The notes beneath the pieces were generated by a model. It made no database searches, was not told the DNA's origin, and saw only the letters and a list, made by a program, of their open reading frames with translations. From Pedobacter sp. KBW06 (GTDB lineage: Bacteria > Bacteroidota > Bacteroidia > Sphingobacteriales > Sphingobacteriaceae), in assembly GCF_003852525.1 (NCBI RefSeq), contig NZ_QAJL01000003.1, positions 840,391-878,758 on the forward strand: DNA of 38,368 nucleotides, written 5' to 3'. Below are positions 10,167 through 18,400 of this stretch, piece after piece. The first letter of the stretch is position 1. Each line of letters begins with the position of its first letter. The position numbers and the translations under genes are program-made.

Positions 10167-10928
10167 TTATTTGTCTTTTACGATGGAGATGAATCCGGTT
10201 TTTCTGGATTTTCCGGAATCGATGGTCAGGATGTAATAATAGGTGTCTTCCTTTAATGGATTTCCGTTAAACATCCCATCCCAGGAGTTGTCATATCCAA
10301 ACATGCTGAAGACCACCCTTCCTTCCCTGTCGAAAATCTTCAGTTCGTTATTGGGATAGAGTTTTATATTTTTAACCACCCAGGTATCGTTTACCCCATC
10401 CCCGTTGGGCGTAATCATATTGTTCGCCACCAGGTCTACATAAGGAGTAATCACCGAAGACTCCAAACTCACTGCGGTCAGGTCTGCAAAAGTAATGGCA
10501 TTGGGAAACAGCTGACCGATAAACAGCTGTTCCGGGTTCACCACGCTTTCTTTTACCAGCATGAAATCTTTGGCCGTGCTGCTCGTCATTTTTGAATAGG
10601 CAAGCAATAGGTTCTTCGCTTCATTTCCATTCAGCTCGATGTCCTCATAGCTCATGGCCAGCTCTCCCTGAAACACTGCCGGCCTGCTGAACCGGTACAT
10701 TCGCTGAATGCTGTTGAACTTAGGGAAAATAACCACTGTTTGCTGTTTGTTTACGCTCAGGTTATTCAACACCCAGTTGTTTGCAGGAACGAGTGTCAAA
10801 CCATCGGTGCTGAAAACCGTTCCACCTTGAATAAAAAGGCCTTCTGAATTGATCCTTAACTGCGCTTGCAGCTCCGTTGCGCCAAATAAGAGGAGGCCGA
10901 GGGAAAGGGAGGCAATTATCTTTTTCAT
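10167..10928 (-). CDS. Small CHU_C (gliding-motility C-terminal, type B sorting) domain protein
   Basis: A 253-residue protein. It has a signal peptide (MKKIIASLSLGLLLFGATELQAQ), a central beta-rich region of unknown function (about 24-165) and a C-terminal CHU_C domain (about 168-253). The CHU_C motifs are ITPNGDGVNDTW, ELKIFDREGRVVF, NSWDGMFNG, DTYYYIL and a final SRKTGFISIVKDK. This domain directs proteins through the type IX secretion system to the cell surface and is usually the tail of very large adhesins. Here it ends a very small protein. Next to PorP/SprF it makes a miniature counterpart of sprB-sprF. It may be an anchor or base for the neighbouring giants, which show no sorting domain of their own; that is inference. 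Confidence 0.88.
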   Translation of the reverse strand: MKKIIASLSLGLLLFGATELQAQLRINSEGLFIQGGTVFSTDGLTLVPANNWVLNNLSVNKQQTVVIFPKFNSIQRMYRFSRPAVFQGELAMSYEDIELNGNEAKNLLLAYSKMTSSTAKDFMLVKESVVNPEQLFIGQLFPNAITFADLTAVSLESSVITPYVDLVANNMITPNGDGVNDTWVVKNIKLYPNNELKIFDREGRVVFSMFGYDNSWDGMFNGNPLKEDTYYYILTIDSGKSRKTGFISIVKDK

Positions 10929-10966
10929 TTCTGCTGTTTTTTAATATTTTATCTTTTTAAACTGAC

Positions 10967-12400
10967 TTATTTCATGGCTGATTCCAGCTGTTCAACTGTC
11001 TCCGGCATGGCCATAATCTTGTTTGTTTTTGCATCTACCAAGACCATTGTCGGCGTAGAAAGCACAAAATAAGCCGCTGCTTCCGGGCTCCGGATTCCCT
11101 GATCTGCCCTTTTATGTTTGAATGCAGGAAGCTTTAACTTTGCCTTTTCCCAGGCCGGAATTTCGGTTTCAGTTTCATCCAGACTAATGGCAAAAACATC
11201 CATCATTTCTACCCTCGAAGCTTCCTGATACCATGGGTGTAATTTTTCCATCAGCTCTTTACAATGCTGACAGTCGGCAGACCAGAACAGCACGAGTTTA
11301 TACTTCGCTTCGGTCTTAAAATCATGAAAAGCAACGGTCTTTCCGGAACCCAGTTTCCAGTTAAAATCAGGTGCAACAGCACCGGTTACCAAAGTTTCCA
11401 TTCCTTTCAGTCTTTGTTCAATCGCTTTTCTTTTGCCCGTCATACAAAGCGGATCATTCAGGTAAGGTTCCAGCATCTTTATCCCGGCAGCCATGTTGAA
11501 ACTCTCAAATCCGTTATAGAAATAATCGACCATCCAGCCATACACTAAAGGATGACCGTTACGTGCTTTTTCAATAGCGCGTTTTCCGGCAAGGGTAAAC
11601 AAGGAATCCCGAAGGGCTATGGTGGTAGACATTGCACCATAAATATTGACGTATTTGTTCATCCATTCCTTCATTTCCGTTGTCCTGATGACCATAGGAT
11701 TTTTAAAGTCCATTCCATCGAAATAGTGTGCAATCACACTGTTCATGCGATCGGTCTCTGTTCCCTTCCACAGGATCGGGGCGATGTTCTGAAACACAAA
11801 ACTGCTGCCCACAAAAGTATTTTTGTATTTCAGAATTTGTGTTTCGATCCATTTATTATAACCGATTCGTCTGCTTTCATATTCCTCTGCTCCCAATAAA
11901 AAGAACTTAGATTCCGGCTGATCATAGTTCATCATGAAATTCTGCAGCAGACCCAATGGCTGTCTCTTTTTTGCGTTGTCAGTGGCAAAACTCAGGAACA
12001 CCGTATTTTCTATTTCGCCTTTTTGAAAGTAAGTGCTATCAGGATGATTCAGGGCTTTCGGGCGTGCCCAAAGTTCCAGGTTCTGGCTGTTTACAAAAAT
12101 CTGCTTTTCCGAAGGATAAGGGTTGCTGTCCGCCTTCTCCTGGTAGTCGAATCTGAGCACAAATTCTCCCGGCAACTGATCTTTTGGAATGTTCAGCACC
12201 GCAGTTTCTCCGTTGTTTACTCCCCCCTTTTCTACTACCGTTTTAATCGAAGCTCCAGCCAGCGAAAGCAGACTGATCTTACTTTTAGCAACTCCGGAGA
12301 GGTGTATTTTCAGCGTCAGGTCCTGGGCCTGGACCCCGAAAGTCATCAGTCCCAAAATGGCATTGGTAAAAACTATATTTTTAAATGGCTTACTGATCAT
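10967..12400 (-). CDS. Periplasmic thioredoxin-fold (TlpA-like) protein
   Basis: A 477-residue protein with a signal peptide (about 1-25, ending GVQAQ) and no lipobox, so probably soluble in the periplasm. Residues about 27-335 form a region I do not recognise beyond its resemblance to the N-terminal halves of Bacteroidota TlpA-like proteins. Residues about 345-477 are a thioredoxin-like domain: APDFNW, then WSADCQHCKEL with the redox pair Cys377-Cys380, and the cis-proline motif STPTMVLVD (Pro450). It should reduce or oxidise protein disulfides outside the cytoplasm. It lies between a giant FISUMP protein and the CHU_C gene, with gaps of 56 and 38 bases. FISUMP domains here carry four conserved cysteines each, so these giants are plausible clients (inference). 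Confidence 0.85.
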   Translation of the reverse strand: MISKPFKNIVFTNAILGLMTFGVQAQDLTLKIHLSGVAKSKISLLSLAGASIKTVVEKGGVNNGETAVLNIPKDQLPGEFVLRFDYQEKADSNPYPSEKQIFVNSQNLELWARPKALNHPDSTYFQKGEIENTVFLSFATDNAKKRQPLGLLQNFMMNYDQPESKFFLLGAEEYESRRIGYNKWIETQILKYKNTFVGSSFVFQNIAPILWKGTETDRMNSVIAHYFDGMDFKNPMVIRTTEMKEWMNKYVNIYGAMSTTIALRDSLFTLAGKRAIEKARNGHPLVYGWMVDYFYNGFESFNMAAGIKMLEPYLNDPLCMTGKRKAIEQRLKGMETLVTGAVAPDFNWKLGSGKTVAFHDFKTEAKYKLVLFWSADCQHCKELMEKLHPWYQEASRVEMMDVFAISLDETETEIPAWEKAKLKLPAFKHKRADQGIRSPEAAAYFVLSTPTMVLVDAKTNKIMAMPETVEQLESAMK

Positions 12401-12456
12401 CTTTAAATTCTATTTTTTTATTTCTATTGTTCTAGTCTTTTTCATTGATCTCTGGT

Positions 12457-15400
12457 TTAATCTTTAAGGCAACGGATACTATAGGCACTGAGTTTAGCTG
12501 CATAAGCCACATTGTTCCCATTAACCAAATACCATCCCCATGAAATGTTCGGATTCTGACTGCTCGTCCAGTAACCATGAGAACTTCCCCTGCCGTTTAA
12601 TGCCGCACTGGTATAATGACCTGCAGCATGCATCTTCAGCACAGAATTATAAATATCACCCGGGCCAGTCCAGCTCTGGGGAGGACCGATAGTCTTCCTC
12701 CATTCTGTTGCGGTAGGGATTCTCCATCCGGTTCCGAGAAGTTGTGTACATGGATCATTTGCCGGTATCCAATCCGAATTCTCATAGATATCTGCCTGCC
12801 AGCCGGCCATTGGCGTACGTGTCACCCCATCATGTTTATAGCCTTGCAGTCTGTTAAACTGCCAGTTCCATCCTGCCGAAGCTTCTGTTGCATCATTCGC
12901 AGCAGTTGCCTGTTGGTCGGCACCCAGATTTTGAGTAATCCAGCATTTCATTGCTCCTGTAAAATTGGCGGAAGCAGTCTGATAGGTCACCGTTTTATCT
13001 ACCGGTGAACCTTTAACACCAGCTTTATGCACTACGGTTACCGGAACACAAACTCTAAAACTGTAAACAGCAACACTATAATTCGTTCCCTCCGAATTGC
13101 TGGCAAAAGCACGGACGTAATAGGTTGCTCCTTCTGAGAGTCCGGTTAAAACACCGTTGAAATCACCAAGCCCTGAACCCATGCTCAAAACCTGGTCTGA
13201 AAGCGTTGGATTACCTGTGGTATTCCAGACAAAACCTCTGGCGGTAACCGGAGCCCCACCGTCCATGGTAACGAAAGCAGCAACTTCCGTGCTTGTTGTA
13301 TTGATGGACGCAGGCGGAACAACAGCAACATTGCTTACCGAAGGCGCTCTTTTCAACGTTTCCTTGCTAAGGCAGCGAACCGGATAAGCCGTAAATTTAG
13401 CGGCATACTGAACTGAACCTCCATTGAACAAATACCATCCCCATCCACTGTTTGAGCCATGCGTAGTTGCGGTCCAATAACCATGACCACTGCCCCTGGC
13501 CGTTAATGCGCCTGAACCGGTCAGGTTTCCTGCGGAATGAAGTTTTAAGTCCGAAGCATAAGCTCCCGTTGGTGAGCCCCAGCTTTGCGGTGCCCCCGCG
13601 GCCTTTGCCCATTCTGTTGAAGTTGGGATTCTCCATCCTCCGCCAAGCAATTGATTACAAGGGTCATTTTCTGCTGACCAGTTTTCATTTTCCGTGATGA
13701 CCGTATTCCAGGTAGTTCCCGGAGTACGCACCGCTCCTTCTAATTTATATCCCTGCAACCTGTTAAACTGCCAGTACCAGCCAGCCGAAGCTTCGGTAGC
13801 GTCATTCCAGGCCGTTGCCTGTTGGTCGGCCCCCAGATTTTGGGTAATCCAACACCTGGCTTCACCGGAAACATTAGAGCTGACTACATTATAGGTAATC
13901 CTTTTAGTCACCGCAGCACCATTATATCCGGCATAGTGGTTGATCGTAAAAGTACTTGGACAGATTTTAAAACTGGTAATCTCCGAGCTATAAACTGTTC
14001 CTACTCCATTGGTGGCATAGGCTCTGATGTAATAAACAGGACCTTCTGTAAGCCCGGAAATGGTATGGTTAAAAATCCCCATTCCTGTTCCTTCGGTAAT
14101 CAGCTGTCCATCTCCGATGGTTGGATTTCCTGTGGTATTCCAGACAAAACCTCTTGCGGTCACCATAGCTCCCCCGTCAGAAGTTACTTCTGCTGTAGAC
14201 ACCGCGCTACTTGTGGTCATATTCGACAACTTTGCAATCGTCACTACCGGAAGTACTGCACTGGTATTCATTACCTGCTGATTTCCATAAGCAGTACCAA
14301 CACTATTGGTCGCATAGGCACGGATATAATATTTTGTCGCGATGGCCAATGGGCTCATCTTACTGGTAAATGGGTTCGGTAATTTTCCAGCAATACTGGT
14401 TTTGGTGGTCAACGCGATAGTTGGCAACTCTTTGGTATCCCATACGACTCCTTTTACCGTTACGTCTGCCCCACCATCGGCAGTGATTTCTCCACCGCTT
14501 AAACCTGAAGTACTCGTAATTTCCGTAACGGCATTGGTGCTCAATGCAGGAACATCCAGTGTGGTAAAACTTTCCTGGTTTCCATAAGCAGTTCCCATTC
14601 CATTGGTTGCATATGCCCTGACATAATACAGGGTTCCTTTTTGCAGGGCAGTCATGGAACTAATAAAAGCCGCATTGCCTGTGCCGTCATTTGTGAAATT
14701 ACCAATCCCGATCACCGGGTTTTCGGTTATGCTCCAGCAAACACCTTTTGCCGTTACCGGATTGCCGCCATCAGTAGAGATCTGCCCTCCGGAACGTGCC
14801 GTACTTTGTGCAATTAAGCTGGGTTTAGTGGTAATCACTGTGGCCAGATCGGGCGTATTGAAAGAAGTAGATTTACTGCTGTACCCGGTACCAACCAAAT
14901 TGGTTCCGTAAGCCCATACATAGTATTTTGTAGCTGGCAACAATCGGGTAATTGTTCCGGTAATCGAAGTTCCCGAAGCCCCGACAGACAAACTATTGTC
15001 TGCAGTAGCCGGTGTTGGAATGACATCAATGGTATTCCATATCAGTCCAAGATCTGTGATCACGGCACCACCATCGATTAAAAGGCTTGCCGTACCTTCT
15101 GCATTGTTTCTATTGATATTGGAAATGGCCACGTTGCTCAGTCTTGGAAGTACTGCCGGGGTAACGAAAGTAATTTCATTACCATAGGCAGTGCCCAGGC
15201 TATTCGTTGCATAAGCCCGGACATAATAGGTTGTTCCGGGAATTAAGCCTGAGAAATAATCTTCGAACAGTCCTGTTCCACCTTTGCCGTTTACAATTTT
15301 TGTAGGCAAAGCAATGGTTGGCGCCGGACTGGTATTCCAAACCAATCCTCTTGCAGTTACCGGCATTCCACCATCATCGCTAATGTTTCCGCCACTTTTT

Positions 15401-18400
15401 GCAGATAAGCCATCTGCATCTGTAATCGCATTTGTGCTCAGGCTCGGTAACATCACCACATTTGTTTTGAGGGTGGTCTCGCTGCCATAATTGGTCCCTA
15501 CGCTGTTTACGGCATAAGCCCTTACATAATAGGTTTTATTCGGTTCCAGTCCGGTAAGTTCGGCTGTAAACGTGCCGATCCCCTGACTGATATTGTCTGT
15601 TGTTTTAGTGGAAAGCGCAGTAGTCGGGTTGCTGTACAAACTCCATACAATACCACGGCTCAGGATTGGAGTACGTCCATCGTCGGTAATCGTCCCTCCA
15701 CTTGTTGCCGTTGTTGCCCTGATATTGGTTACCGGAGTAGTGGCTGTCAGGGTCGGTACTGCAAGGGTCAGGAAGGATTCTTCCAGGCCATAAGCCACTC
15801 CAATCCCGTTGATGGCATAAGCCCTCACATAATAGAGGGTATTGGGTAATAATCCCGTCATTTGACCCACAAAAGTGCCGTTTCCTAAATCTTCATTGCT
15901 GGTTTTTCCAGGCAATGCAATCGTCGGATTTTGTTCCGTACCCCAGCAGATTCCACGTTTAAAGACCACTGCACCTCCATCACTGGTGATCTCTCCCCCA
16001 CTGGTAGCCGTTGTTCCGGTAATCGCAGTAACCACGTTCGTATTCAGCAACGGCGAGGTGGCAAATATGGACACATGGAACTGAGCTCCATAGGCGGTAC
16101 CTACACTATTCGTCGCATAGGCACGTACATAATAGCTGACGCTCTTTACCAGGCCGCTCATTTCACTGATGAAACTACCTATTCCCTGTCCGTCTGTAGT
16201 CCTGTTTGTGATCACCGTTTCCGGCTTAAAATTCTTGTCTTCACTCCATACAATTCCGCGTGCGGTTACCGCAGCACCACCATCAAAACTGATGGTTCCA
16301 CCACTGCTGACCGTTGTATTGGAAGTAATTGCGGGATCAGTGGTAGTCAGCACCGGAAGCACAGCTGCAGTGACAAAACTAATTTCATTTCCATAGGCAA
16401 CGCCAATGCTATTGATCGCATAAGCCCGCACATAATAGGTCGTTACCGGCTTTAAGCTACTCATCAAACTCGTAAACACACCTCTGCCTGCGTCAATCGT
16501 CTTTGTGGTCAAACCGACGGTTGGATGAGGATTCAGGCTCCAGCAAACGCCCTGGGCAATGATCGGTGTTCCACCATCAAAACTGATTGTTCCTCCGCTT
16601 TTTGCCTGATTCGCGGCATTTGCCGAAATGTCAATGGTGCTGAGCGAAGGGAGGCGATGCGTGGTAAAGCTCAGCTCATCGCCATAAGCAGTACCTACCC
16701 TGTTGGATGCATAAGCCCGGACATAATAAGTAGTTCCAAGGCTTAACCCCGTAATGTTGCTGTTAAAAACGCCTTTGCCGGAACCCGTCTGTATGGTTTT
16801 GCGGCTGCCCGTAGTAAGGGGATCAAAATTCGGCTGCGTGCTCCAGACCACGCCGCGGGTATCTGCAACTACGCCACCTTCATCGGCTATATCTCCACCG
16901 CTTACCGCCCCTGTTCCGCTGATGGAAACTGCCTTAACCGTAGTTAACACCGGTACTGTTGGCGGAAACGTTGTAAAGCTCACCTGTTCTCCATAAGAGA
17001 TGCCGGCAATGCTGATCGCATATGCCCTTACAAAATATTTAGTATCCGGTTTCAGGTCTTGCAGCTTGCTGTCAAAACTTCCCAGTCCGCCACCATTATA
17101 AGTTCGGTCTGCGGATAAGGTATCCGGAATAAAGTTTTCTCTGGTGCTCCAGAATACTCCTCTTGCAGTCACATTTGAGCCCTCTGAATTAAGTACAGTT
17201 CCTCCCATTACGACCGAGGTATTGCCAACTAACTTCGGCGGGTTCGTATTGACTTCAGGCATTCTCGGGGTTGTAAAATTTACCAGCTCACCATAAGCGA
17301 TTCCTGCAGCAGTAACCGCATAGGCACGTACATAATAGGTAGTACCCGGACTCAGTTTTCTGATCTGGCTGGTAAAAGCGCCTTTCACATAGCCTGTCTC
17401 TGCGGTTTTATTGTTGACCACTGTATCCGGATTAAAATCAGGATAAACGCTCCAGAGTACCCCTCTTGTGGTTACCAGACCTCCACCATTACTGGTGATA
17501 TTTCCTCCTGCTTCTGCTGATTTCCCGGTAATGCCATTCAATTTGGTTGTGATGACCGTTGCCGGTACCGCTGGTTTGGTGAACAGGACTTCCTGATTTC
17601 CATAGGCTACTCCGGCGAAATTGGTGGCAAAAGCGCGTACATAATAAGTAGTAGCACCCAGTAAATCGCTTAACTCCGCAGTAAAGCTTCCTGTTCCGGA
17701 ACCGGAAATGACCTTTTCATCCTCCAATGTTGGATTTTCTCTGGTGCTCCAGCAAATGCCATTGTTTCTGATGTAAGATCCTCCGTTATTCAGGATACTC
17801 CCGCCACTGGTGGCTGAGGTACTGGTGATGGATGCAGCAATCGGTTTAAGCGTAGTGATGGTAGCGAGGGTAGCTGTTTTAAAAGCAATTTCATTACCAT
17901 ATACCAAACCAGCCGGATTTCCTGCATAAGCCCTGGCGTAATAAATGGTTCCGGGTGTTAGTCCTGTTATTTCAGTAGTAAAGGACTCAGGATCATTTTG
18001 CAAAGTCCTGTTTTTTGTTTCCCTATCAGGCTGGAAGCCGGAAAGGATATTCCAGACCATTCCATTTGAGGTGATTAAAGCACCACCATTGCTGATCAGG
18101 CGCCCTCCGCTCATGGCGCTGTTGCCTGAAACCTGACTGGCTTCCAAAGTGCTAATCGCAGGTGGAACCGCCGGGCCGGTTTTAAAGCTGACTTCATTTC
18201 CGTAGGCTGTTCCAGCCGCATTGCTGGCATAAGCACGAACATAATAAGTAGTATTGCCCATCAGTTCCTTCAGCTGATGGATAAAATTCCCGATCCCTGT
18301 GCCACTGGTGGTTTTTGTAGCCAGATCTGTAGTAGGATTAACCGATGTGCTCCAGACAATGCCGCTTGTCTTTACCGGATCACCGCCATCGTTAAAGATA

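Noticed and set aside
12410..12445. 11-codon frame (MKKTRTIEIKK) before the thioredoxin-fold gene
   Set aside because: Lys-rich by AT composition, with no attenuator-like hairpin after it; not enough to call a leader peptide.
12457..12700. Type IX sorting domain at the end of the right giant
   Set aside because: I looked for CHU_C or type A sorting motifs and found the protein ending directly at the FISUMP RCLKD.
13822..16455. Plus-strand frames opposite the right giant (for example 13822-14382 and 15931-16455)
   Set aside because: They repeat with the period of the opposite-strand Fn3 array and have no start context or recognisable domain.
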